64,000 nucleotides of DNA from Lachnospiraceae bacterium (GTDB lineage Bacteria; Bacillota; Clostridia; Lachnospirales; Lachnospiraceae): positions 1 to 64,000 of the forward strand of contig CAJTHM010000004.1 of assembly GCA_910576125.1 (NCBI GenBank). The letters run 5' to 3'. Below are positions 42,347-50,780 of the stretch, piece by piece. The translations under genes and the position numbers were made by a program. Each line of letters opens with the position of its first letter. The stretch's first letter is position 1. Below the pieces are notes generated by a model, which was not told where the DNA came from, did not search any database, and saw nothing but the letters and a program-made list of their open reading frames with translations.

Positions 42347-44837
42347 GTGGATTATTTCTTCAAGTGTATTGATCGTGCTGCTCATTGTCCTGCGTTATTT
42401 CTTTCGGAAGAGGCTGGCCATGAGGGTATGGTATGCTCTGTGGCTGGTGGTGGCGGTGCGGCTGCTTGTGCCGGTGTCCTTTTCGGAGAGCAGTCTGAGC
42501 GTAATGAATCTTTTTGAATTTGCGGGGAGTGAGGACAGTCAGGAGACGGAGGCTGACCCGGAGGCGGAGCGGACAGGACGAAATGATGTCGCGTCCGGAC
42601 TTTACACAGAGGAATCTTCGGTCAGCGGACCTGTGGAAATGACGGGCATGGCAGCAGAGAAGTCGGGCATGGCAGCGGGCGGAAAAGACCATAAAGCGGA
42701 GGCGGAGCTGCTGTCAGGAACCGCAGACGTCAATGGGCAGGAACCTCTGACACAGGGTCTGTCTGCTGCGGCTGACAACCGGAGCGCCGGGAGGAAGCCC
42801 GGGGAGGAGCGCGCAGCGGGAGGAGGCAGGGGCAGGGAATTTCTGTCGGCATGCGGGACAGCGTTTGCCGGGCATTCTGTGCTTTGGCATATCTGGTTTT
42901 TGGGAGTGCTTCTGTCCGTGGGCGGCACATTTTGGCTGAACGGAAAGTACCGGAAAAGGGTGCGCAGGTCGCGGAAACGGTACGGAGCGGAAACAGGGAG
43001 CAGGCTTCCCGTCTATGTCTCCGCGGTGGTGGACAGCCCCTGCATGTTCGGTCTGATACATCCGGCGGTATATCTGAGCAGAGAAGCAGCGCAGGAATCG
43101 GCTGCCCTGCGGTATGTGCTCTGCCATGAGAACATTCATTATCGCCATCACGATAATCTGTGGGTGGTGGTACGTGCGGCATGCCTCTGCCTCCACTGGT
43201 ACAACCCCCTTGTGTGGATGGCGGCCGCCCTGTCCGAGCAGGACGGGGAACTGGCCTGCGATGAGAGGACGCTGGAGATTCTGGGCCAGGAAGAGCGGAT
43301 TCGCTATGGCAGGGCCCTGCTGGATTTCAGCGCTCAGGGCAGCGTATGGCAGAGAGGGTGGAAACTTTCCACTGCCATGTCCAGCGGAAAGAAGTTGTTG
43401 AAGGAGAGACTTCAGGTCATCGTGGGGGAGCCCAAAAGGCAGGCGGGAGCGCTGGTGCTGGTGATGGTTCTGACGGCATTCTTTACGGCGGCTACTTTCA
43501 CGGGAAAGGTGGACGGCAGGGAACTGGAGACGGATGGCGCACCCAGAGAGTCCGGAGATGCGTTTTCTGCGGATAATTCTCTTGACAGCCCTGCCGAGAG
43601 TACGGCCATCAGGCCCGTCGACTTGGGAGATGGGAGAGAATACACGCTGAAGATTGTCGGCGAGGCGGTTTCGGGAAACGGCGAGTACCGGATTGACCGG
43701 ATTGAACTGAACTGGGTCCATGACAGGATGGAAGATACGCTGCAGACTATCCTGCCGGAGGATGTGAGGGTTTTGTATACAAGGTCTCTGGAGGATATCC
43801 GGAACGGTAACGGGCAGATGTACTATTATGCATTGGAGGGGGAACCGCTGTACGCAAAACCGCTGTACACAAAGGAGGACCTGCCGGCCCGTGAGGTGGA
43901 GAAGTTTCTGGCAGACGAGAACAGAGAGATGTATTCCGATGCGCCGGACGGCAGTGTGGTGGTAGCGGATCTGAATTTCGACGGCTACCAGGACTTCTGT
44001 GTGCAGGCCGGGACGGGGACTGTCAATATTCCGTACTATTGTTATCTGTGGAATCCACAGGGGGAAAGGTTCGAGCCCGGCTATATGATTCCCAATGTGG
44101 AGGTGGATTCGGAGGCGCAGCTGATAAAGAGCGCTACCGATGATGGCAACGGGCAGCATTCTGTGAAATATTACCGTTTTGACGAGGCGAATATCCTGCA
44201 CATGGTGCGGTACGTGGAGGAGAACCAGTCCCCGGAAGCGGTCTTCCCCACGCTGGACCTGACCTACTGTGAGCCGTATTATGCACTGCCCGCGGTGGAC
44301 GAATGGGATTACGGCACTCGCTACGGCGGCGCGCTGACGGAGCGGTTCGTCTACTGGGCGAAGGAGGCGCTGACGGAGCTGTACGAGTGGAGCGGCACGA
44401 AGATAGACAAGGCGTGCTTCACGGTAACCCGCTTTGGAGACTTTTGCTTCGCAAACACGCCGGAAGAATTACAATCGTCTTTGATATACTATGACCGTGT
44501 GTATGGAGAGGATGCCGGGTTCGAGAGCTGCGTGAAACAGATGGGCGTGGCTACGGAGCGGACGGTGTGGTTCTCCCCTGTGATACAGTGGAACAAGCCG
44601 GAGAACCCGGACGGGATGACGGATCATGAACTGGCGGAATGGTATTTCGAGAGGGCCCCGCTGGCGGAGGGCGAGAAGCTGGTCAGCGTGGAGGGAATCG
44701 GTGAAGGAATAGGCTACGATACCTATAGCATCCTGAACATCCTGGCGGAATCGGGGAATTTCTATCAGATATATTTGAATGGAGCCACCAGGGAGATGAG
44801 CGCCATGTATGGCCCATATGAGGAACGGCCGGACTGA
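42339..44837 (+). CDS. BlaR1/MecR1-like M56 membrane metalloprotease with a non-PBP sensor
   Basis: This 832-residue protein has TM segments at about 4-21, 30-48, 180-200 and 368-388. The zinc protease motif HENIH is at 263-267, with a downstream GELACDE supplying the third ligand. A low-complexity linker spans 60-165. The exterior domain (about 395-832) has none of the SxxK/SxN/KTG motifs of penicillin-binding sensors. It has a D-x-N-x-DG-type calcium-like motif (VVADLNFDGYQDF) and acidic, Tyr-rich blocks. It probably senses something other than beta-lactam and cleaves the BlaI-like repressor. It is coupled by an 8-base overlap. Confidence 0.85.
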   Translation: MGEWIISSSVLIVLLIVLRYFFRKRLAMRVWYALWLVVAVRLLVPVSFSESSLSVMNLFEFAGSEDSQETEADPEAERTGRNDVASGLYTEESSVSGPVEMTGMAAEKSGMAAGGKDHKAEAELLSGTADVNGQEPLTQGLSAAADNRSAGRKPGEERAAGGGRGREFLSACGTAFAGHSVLWHIWFLGVLLSVGGTFWLNGKYRKRVRRSRKRYGAETGSRLPVYVSAVVDSPCMFGLIHPAVYLSREAAQESAALRYVLCHENIHYRHHDNLWVVVRAACLCLHWYNPLVWMAAALSEQDGELACDERTLEILGQEERIRYGRALLDFSAQGSVWQRGWKLSTAMSSGKKLLKERLQVIVGEPKRQAGALVLVMVLTAFFTAATFTGKVDGRELETDGAPRESGDAFSADNSLDSPAESTAIRPVDLGDGREYTLKIVGEAVSGNGEYRIDRIELNWVHDRMEDTLQTILPEDVRVLYTRSLEDIRNGNGQMYYYALEGEPLYAKPLYTKEDLPAREVEKFLADENREMYSDAPDGSVVVADLNFDGYQDFCVQAGTGTVNIPYYCYLWNPQGERFEPGYMIPNVEVDSEAQLIKSATDDGNGQHSVKYYRFDEANILHMVRYVEENQSPEAVFPTLDLTYCEPYYALPAVDEWDYGTRYGGALTERFVYWAKEALTELYEWSGTKIDKACFTVTRFGDFCFANTPEELQSSLIYYDRVYGEDAGFESCVKQMGVATERTVWFSPVIQWNKPENPDGMTDHELAEWYFERAPLAEGEKLVSVEGIGEGIGYDTYSILNILAESGNFYQIYLNGATREMSAMYGPYEERPD

Positions 44838-44946
44838 GCGTGGAGGAATTTTCAAGCTCTAAGCGGAGGAATGCCCAATGCGTGGGCATTTTTCCGGTTG
44901 GCGGCGGGTTGTTGATTGTGGCCCGTTAGGCGGGCGGGAGGAAGAT

Positions 44947-46737
44947 ATGAAGAAAGCATTGTGTAAATGGGCGGCGCTGTGCCTTGCAGCAGCCGTGCTG
45001 GGAGGCTGCGGCAGCGATGGAGACAGGGAGACAAAGCTGGAGGACATGCGCACATCCCTGTCCGACGGGCAGGAGAACGGGGAGCAGGAATCCCGGCCAT
45101 CAGAGGAAAAAGAGGAGAGCCCTGCCGGGATACAGGAAAGCGGCGGGGAAGATGCCCCGGTGCTGTCCCTGACGCCGGAAGAAGAGGCCATGTACAAGGC
45201 GTATATCACGGTTCTGGAGGATATCTATTTCGATGGAAAATTCCCGGGATCCGGGTACTGTGGTGATTTGTCGGGGGACTATGACATGGCCGACAATCAG
45301 TTCGCGGTATATGATATTGATTTCGATGGCAGACAGGAGCTGCTGATCTCCTATACCGCCACCTACACGGCGGGGATGGTGGCGATGGTCTACGACTATG
45401 ACAACAGTGCGGGAGACGTAAGGGAAGAGCTTGCGGCATACCCATATCTGAGTTTTTATGACAATGGAGTAGTCGAAGAGCAGGCTTCCCATAATCAGGG
45501 CATGGCCAGCGACGGAGGCCCGGACGGAGACTTCTGGCCCTACAGCCTGCGCCGGTATGACGCGGAGACAGATGCCTATGTGCCTGTGGGCATGGTGGAC
45601 GCGTGGAGCAGGGGATATCGGGAGGAGGATTATGACGGAAATCCTTTTCCTGAGGAGGCGGACGTGGATGGAGACGGCATGGTATACTATGTCATGGAAG
45701 GGGACTATGCGCTGGTGAATCCCATGGACGGCGCGGAATACAACCAGTGGAGGGACCAGTACCTGAAAGGGACGGAGCAGATACAGATTCCCTACGTGAA
45801 TCTGACTACGGATAATATTTACTCCATTGGAAATGGCATTGGCATTGGAAATGGCATTTCCAATGGAAAGTCCGACGGGGCCTCCTCCGGCGGGGAGGCG
45901 GCCCCGGAAAGCCTGGCCGGGAAACAGATTTCGGAGCAGTCTTTTACAGCGGCCTTGGATGGCTGGGGCGAAGTGACATTTGCGCCTTTTGAGCCGGAAA
46001 GAGCCATGGAGGACGGAAGGGGTCAGGCCTGCTTTGGGGATGTGCGCTTTGAGCTTTTGAAAGAAGGGAAATCAGTCTTCTCGCTGCCCGGTGAGAATGA
46101 AGATAATGTATTTTACGGACAGCAGTTTAAACAGGTGCTTTCGGTGGCGTTCCGGGATTACAATGAGGACGGCAGGACGGACATCCTGGTCCTTTTGGAA
46201 TACGCCGGCGTACAGGGGCAGAGCGCAGATGCCTCTTTTCGGACTGTGCGGGCTTATTTTCAGGAAGAGGGGACAAAAGACTTTACGCTGGACAGGCCTT
46301 TGTCGGAATATCTCCGTTCCTATGCGGACAGCATGGAAAAGGTGTACGAGGGGCTTGACAGTTATGAAAGCATCTACTCTGTAGCTACGGACAAGTCGGC
46401 CTGGGAGGTGGAAAGCTTTGCCAGAAAGGTGAAGCGGCAGCTCCTGGCGGGGGATTTCGAGGGACTTTGCGGGGCGATTGAGTTCCCGATTACCATAGAC
46501 GGCGCGGTATATCAGGATAAGGAGGCCTTTTTGGAGGCGGATTTCATAAAAAGCGTGAATCCGGCTTTCCTGGAGGGGCTGCAGGCGGAGCCCTGCGGGA
46601 ATATGTTCGTGAATTATCAGGGCATCATGCTTGGGGAGGGGTGTGTCTGGATTTCGGATATTTTGGATGAAAATCAGGTATCCCGGGGGCTTAAGGTGTA
46701 TGGGATGAACGGACTGAGCGCCAATGTCCGGCCATAA
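44947..46737 (+). CDS. Large secreted lipoprotein with D-x-D-x-DG repeats
   Basis: This 596-residue protein has a signal peptide and lipobox LGGC (Cys about 21), so it is anchored outside. An acidic linker is followed by two FG-GAP/VCBS-like segments (VYDIDFDGRQELLIS and FRDYNEDGRTDILVLL) and a short repeat of GIGNGI near residue 300. Its C-terminal part is unassigned. ATG 44947 has GGGAGGAAG upstream. The resemblance of the calcium-like motif to that in the preceding sensor suggests that the two act together, perhaps as regulated target or co-sensor. Confidence 0.75.
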   Translation: MKKALCKWAALCLAAAVLGGCGSDGDRETKLEDMRTSLSDGQENGEQESRPSEEKEESPAGIQESGGEDAPVLSLTPEEEAMYKAYITVLEDIYFDGKFPGSGYCGDLSGDYDMADNQFAVYDIDFDGRQELLISYTATYTAGMVAMVYDYDNSAGDVREELAAYPYLSFYDNGVVEEQASHNQGMASDGGPDGDFWPYSLRRYDAETDAYVPVGMVDAWSRGYREEDYDGNPFPEEADVDGDGMVYYVMEGDYALVNPMDGAEYNQWRDQYLKGTEQIQIPYVNLTTDNIYSIGNGIGIGNGISNGKSDGASSGGEAAPESLAGKQISEQSFTAALDGWGEVTFAPFEPERAMEDGRGQACFGDVRFELLKEGKSVFSLPGENEDNVFYGQQFKQVLSVAFRDYNEDGRTDILVLLEYAGVQGQSADASFRTVRAYFQEEGTKDFTLDRPLSEYLRSYADSMEKVYEGLDSYESIYSVATDKSAWEVESFARKVKRQLLAGDFEGLCGAIEFPITIDGAVYQDKEAFLEADFIKSVNPAFLEGLQAEPCGNMFVNYQGIMLGEGCVWISDILDENQVSRGLKVYGMNGLSANVRP

Positions 46738-46779
46738 AAAAAGTTTTGGGGAATCTCCGTGAAGCTTTCCAAATTTTTC

Positions 46780-46808
46780 TTGACGAAACGTGAAACAATT
46801 GGTAGACT
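46780..46808 (+). promoter_or_regulatory. Sigma-70-type promoter of the NahK-like gene
   Basis: TTGACG (46780-46785) and TAGACT (46803-46808) are 17 bases apart, about 40 bases upstream of ATG 46851. Confidence 0.6.
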
Positions 46809-46850
46809 AAAAGCTAAATGTAAATGAATGGAAGGTTTGGAGAGAAGACA

Positions 46851-47936
46851 ATGAATCGATATCTGGAGATTGCGGACCGCTTTCAGCTGGACGGCAGGGC
46901 GGTAAGCGCGGAGAGCCACGGAGACGGCCATATCAACGATACCTTTCTGGTGAAGACGCAGACAGGGGAGAAATATTACATATTGCAGCGCATCAACACA
47001 TCTGTCTTCAAAAACGCGGAAGCGCTGATGGACAATATCATTCTGGTGACGGATTTCCTGCGGGAGAAGATTTCCAAAGCGGGAGGGGATTCTCAGAGGG
47101 AGACCATGAACGTAGTCCTCACCAGGGACGGCAAGACCCTGTACCGGAACGAGGAGGGCTGCTGGCGGGTGTATATGTTCATAGACGGAACCATGACCAT
47201 GCAGACCTGTGAGAGCGCGGAACAGTTCTATTTGAGCGCCTGCGCTTTCGGGCATTTTCAGAAGCTTCTGGCGGACTTCCCGGCGGATAAGCTGTATGAG
47301 TCCATCCCCAATTTCCATAACACCAAGTCCCGTTTTCTGGACTTTGAGGCGGCGGTGGAAAAGGATGCCTGCGGCAGGGCGGCATCCGTGGCGGAGGAGA
47401 TTGCTTTCGTGCGCGCCCATAAGGCATTCGCGGCTATGCTGGTAGACATGCAGGAGAGCGGCGAACTGCCCCTGCGGGTCACCCATAACGATACGAAGCT
47501 GAACAATGTACTGTTCGACGAAAAGACAGGCAGGCCTCTTGCCGTGGTGGATTTGGATACCGTGATGCCGGGGCTCTCTGTCAATGATTTCGGCGACAGC
47601 ATCCGCTTCGGCGCTACCTACGCGGCGGAGGATGAGCCGGATCTGGGCAAGGTCAATTTTGAAATCAGCCTGTTTGAATGCTATACCAAAGGCTTTCTGG
47701 GCGAGTGCGGGGAGCTTTTGACAGAGAACGAGAAGAGGATGCTGCCGGTGGGGGCGATGATGATGACCTTTGAGTGCGGCATGCGCTTCCTTACGGACTA
47801 TTTAAGCGGGGATACCTATTTCAAGATCCGCCGGGAGAATCAGAATCTCGACCGCTGCCGTACCCAGTTCAAGCTGGTCAGCGATATGGAGAAAGCCAGA
47901 GAGCAGATGGACAGAATCGTAGAGAAATATAGCTGA
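46851..47936 (+). CDS. N-acetylhexosamine 1-kinase-like (APH fold)
   Basis: This 361-residue kinase of the aminoglycoside phosphotransferase fold has SHGDGHINDTFLV, ILQRIN, the catalytic THNDTKLNNVLFD and the metal-binding VDLDTVMPG. The order fits NahK, which phosphorylates GlcNAc/GalNAc at C1 in mucin-sugar salvage. ATG 46851 follows GGAGAGAAG. No lacto-N-biose phosphorylase is adjacent, so the exact sugar is inferred. Confidence 0.75.
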   Translation: MNRYLEIADRFQLDGRAVSAESHGDGHINDTFLVKTQTGEKYYILQRINTSVFKNAEALMDNIILVTDFLREKISKAGGDSQRETMNVVLTRDGKTLYRNEEGCWRVYMFIDGTMTMQTCESAEQFYLSACAFGHFQKLLADFPADKLYESIPNFHNTKSRFLDFEAAVEKDACGRAASVAEEIAFVRAHKAFAAMLVDMQESGELPLRVTHNDTKLNNVLFDEKTGRPLAVVDLDTVMPGLSVNDFGDSIRFGATYAAEDEPDLGKVNFEISLFECYTKGFLGECGELLTENEKRMLPVGAMMMTFECGMRFLTDYLSGDTYFKIRRENQNLDRCRTQFKLVSDMEKAREQMDRIVEKYS

Positions 47937-48047
47937 TGTCTCCCCGGAGGCATTTACGGAAGGCCGTATCGGATTGCCATGGCGGGCATCAGATGCGGCC
48001 TTTACCACGATTTTCAGAGAAAATCTAAAAGAGCGGAGAGGTCAGGC

Positions 48048-49814
48048 ATGGAAAAATGGTATGTGGCGGCAAAAAAAGCGGATTTTAACGAGTGGGCAGA
48101 GGAATTTCACATCAGCCCGGTGGTGGCCAGGGTGCTGCGGAACCGGGATTTGACGGAAAAAGACCAGGTGCGGCGTTTCCTGTACGGAAAGCTGGAGGAC
48201 TGCTATTCCCCATGGCTTTTAAAGGACATGGACCGGGCGGTGGAGCATATCCTCGCGGCCATAGATGAGGGCATCCGCATCCGTGTCATCGGGGACTATG
48301 ACGTGGACGGCGTCTGCGCCTCCTATATCCTGACGAAAGGACTTGGGATACTGGGGGCAAAGGTGGACACCGCCATTCCCCACCGGATTCATGACGGCTA
48401 CGGACTGAACGATAATCTGATAGAAATAGCACGGCAGGACGGCATCGGAATGATCGTGACCTGTGATAACGGGATTGCCGCCGCGCCGCAGATCGCGCTG
48501 GCTAATTCCTACGGCATCCGTGTCATCGTCACGGACCATCACGAGGTGCCCTTTGTGACGGAACAGGACGGCGTCCGCCGGGAACAGCTGCCGCCTGCGC
48601 TGGCGGTGATCGATCCGAAGCAGGAGCAGTGCAGATACTCTTTTCCCGGCATCTGCGGCGGCACGGTGGCATACAAGCTGATAGCGGCGCTGGCGGAAAA
48701 GACAGGAGACGGGAACCTGAGGGAGGCCATGGAGGAGCTGCTGGAATTTGTGGCGCTGTCCACGGTCTGCGATGTGATGGAACTGAAAAATGAGAACCGT
48801 ATCCTGGTCAAGGAGGGCCTGAGACGCCTTAAGAACACCAGGAACCAGGGCCTGAAAGCCTTGATAGAGGTGAATGGCATCGAGCCGGAGCGGCTGAGCG
48901 CGTATCATCTGGGCTTTGTCATAGGCCCCTGCCTCAACGCCACCGGCAGGCTGGATACGGCAAAGCGGGCGCTGGAGCTGCTGCAGAGCGCAACCAAAAC
49001 GGAGGCCATGAGCGCGGCCAGGGAGCTGAAAGAGCTTAATGACAGCAGAAAGAACCTGACATTACAGGGCGTGGAGCAGGCGGAAAGCTTTCTCTTAGAG
49101 CATCATATGGAGCAGGATAAGGTGCTGGTGATATTTCTGCCGGAAGTCCACGAAAGCCTGGCAGGCATCATTGCCGGGCGTATCCGGGAAAAGTATTGCC
49201 ATCCTGTCTTCATCCTGACCAGAGGGGAAGAGGGTGTAAAGGGCTCCGGGCGCTCCGTGGAGGGATACCACATGTACGAGGCCATGACTCAGGTGAAGCA
49301 GTATTTCACCAAATTCGGCGGCCATGCCATGGCGGCGGGGCTTTCCATGAAGGAGGGGGACATCGGAGATTTCCGGAGGGATCTGAACGCAAACTGCAGG
49401 CTGGGGCCGGAGGATTTTATCCCAAAAGTACACATCGATGTGCCCATGCCGCTGGAATACGCGGACGGAAAAATCGCGGACGAACTGGAGCTGCTGGAAC
49501 CCTTTGGGGTGGGGAACCCCAAGCCCCTCTTTGCCCAGAAGAATCTGCGCTTTCTGTCGGGCTATAAAATGGGCGCCAACAAAACCTGTGCCAGATACCG
49601 GGTGCAGACCGAGAGCGGCGCGCAGAAGCAGCTGGTCTTTTTCGGGAATCTGGAACGGTTCGCAGCTTTCCTGGAGGAAAAGTACGGCCCGGGAAGCGAG
49701 GCGGCCCTGTATGAGGGCAGGGGGGATTTCAGCCTTTCCGTGGTATATCAGCTGGGGAAGAACACCTACAGGGGAAAGACGGAGATTCAGTATGTGATGC
49801 AGTATTATTCTTAA
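48048..49814 (+). CDS. recJ: Single-stranded-DNA-specific exonuclease RecJ
   Basis: This 588-residue DHH-family nuclease has VIGDYDVDGVCAS, TCDNGI, VTDHHEVP and the DHHA1-type IGPCLNATGRL and GGHAMAAGL motifs, followed by a C-terminal OB-fold region. It acts in 5'-3' resection for recombination and mismatch repair. ATG 48048 with GGAGAGGTCAGGC is chosen over an upstream in-frame extension to 47979. The length is normal. Confidence 0.92.
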   Translation: MEKWYVAAKKADFNEWAEEFHISPVVARVLRNRDLTEKDQVRRFLYGKLEDCYSPWLLKDMDRAVEHILAAIDEGIRIRVIGDYDVDGVCASYILTKGLGILGAKVDTAIPHRIHDGYGLNDNLIEIARQDGIGMIVTCDNGIAAAPQIALANSYGIRVIVTDHHEVPFVTEQDGVRREQLPPALAVIDPKQEQCRYSFPGICGGTVAYKLIAALAEKTGDGNLREAMEELLEFVALSTVCDVMELKNENRILVKEGLRRLKNTRNQGLKALIEVNGIEPERLSAYHLGFVIGPCLNATGRLDTAKRALELLQSATKTEAMSAARELKELNDSRKNLTLQGVEQAESFLLEHHMEQDKVLVIFLPEVHESLAGIIAGRIREKYCHPVFILTRGEEGVKGSGRSVEGYHMYEAMTQVKQYFTKFGGHAMAAGLSMKEGDIGDFRRDLNANCRLGPEDFIPKVHIDVPMPLEYADGKIADELELLEPFGVGNPKPLFAQKNLRFLSGYKMGANKTCARYRVQTESGAQKQLVFFGNLERFAAFLEEKYGPGSEAALYEGRGDFSLSVVYQLGKNTYRGKTEIQYVMQYYS

Positions 49815-49846
49815 GTAAGAAAAGGGATTGATGGAGGAGGGGACAG

Positions 49847-50749
49847 ATGTACCTGACAGTGACTTTGAATCCGGCGGTGGACAGGAACTGCGAGACAGAC
49901 AGCTTACGGCCAGGCGAGGTGAACCGCCTCATGAACAGCGTCAGCGTGGCGGGAGGCAAGGGCATCAATGTGACCAAAATCCTGCGGCAGTTCCATATGC
50001 CTGTGGCGGCGGTGGGATTCCTGGGCGGGCCGGGGGGCAGGCTGATAGAGGAGGCAATGGAAAAACTGGGGGTGGGGACTTATTTTACCAGGATAAAAGG
50101 AGAGACCAGAACCAGCGTGAACGTGCTGACCGGGGACGGACGCGTGACGGAAATCCTGGAGCCGGGGCCGATGATATCGGAGAAAGAGCTGGCGGCATTC
50201 CGAAAGCAGTTTTCAGGGTGCCTGGAACTTTGCGGGATGGTGGTGCTGTCCGGCAGCATACCGCAAGGCGTGCCTGTGGACATTTACGCCCGGCTGATTG
50301 AGGAATGCCACGAAGCCGGGCGGAAGGTATGCCTGGACGCGTCGGGGGAGCTGCTGCGGCAGGGCATTCTGGCAAAGCCGGATATGGTCAAGCCCAACCG
50401 CAGAGAGCTGGAGTATCTGGCAGGGCGGCAGCTTACCGATCTGGAGGAAATAAAGGCCCAGGCCAGAAAGCTGGTTGCCCGGGGCGTGGGCAAGGTAGTG
50501 GTCTCGCTGGGGGCGGAGGGGCTTCTCTGTCTGGACGGAGAGAGGGAACTGTACCAGAAAGCGGCCCGGGTCAGGGCGGTCAATACGGTGGGATGCGGCG
50601 ATACGGTGGTGGCTTCCCTGTGCATGAGCGAACTGGCGGGGGAGGAGGCTGACATTGCTCTGAGAAAGGCGGCAGCGCTGGCGGCGGCCAACGCTGCTAC
50701 CAGGGAGAACGGGGTCATTCCCATGGAACTTTATCTGGAGCTGCTGTAA
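49847..50749 (+). CDS. 1-phosphofructokinase-family (PfkB) hexose kinase
   Basis: This 300-residue PfkB kinase has TLNPAVDRNCE, the ribokinase signature GGKGINVTKIL, and a C-terminal NTVGCGDTVVASL in which the usual GAGD is GCGD with the catalytic Asp kept. FruK, LacC and related enzymes share this pattern, so the substrate (fructose-1-phosphate or tagatose-6-phosphate) is not fixed. No PTS gene is nearby. ATG 49847 follows GGAGGAGGGGAC, 32 bases after recJ. Confidence 0.8.
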   Translation: MYLTVTLNPAVDRNCETDSLRPGEVNRLMNSVSVAGGKGINVTKILRQFHMPVAAVGFLGGPGGRLIEEAMEKLGVGTYFTRIKGETRTSVNVLTGDGRVTEILEPGPMISEKELAAFRKQFSGCLELCGMVVLSGSIPQGVPVDIYARLIEECHEAGRKVCLDASGELLRQGILAKPDMVKPNRRELEYLAGRQLTDLEEIKAQARKLVARGVGKVVVSLGAEGLLCLDGERELYQKAARVRAVNTVGCGDTVVASLCMSELAGEEADIALRKAAALAAANAATRENGVIPMELYLELL

Positions 50750-50780
50750 AAATCTTTCCAGCTCTTGATCTGCCTGCCGA

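Noticed and set aside
42714..44201. 495-codon open frame on the minus strand
   Set aside because: It mirrors the BlaR1-like gene, whose HENIH motif and membrane segments are clear; the antisense translation is low-complexity.
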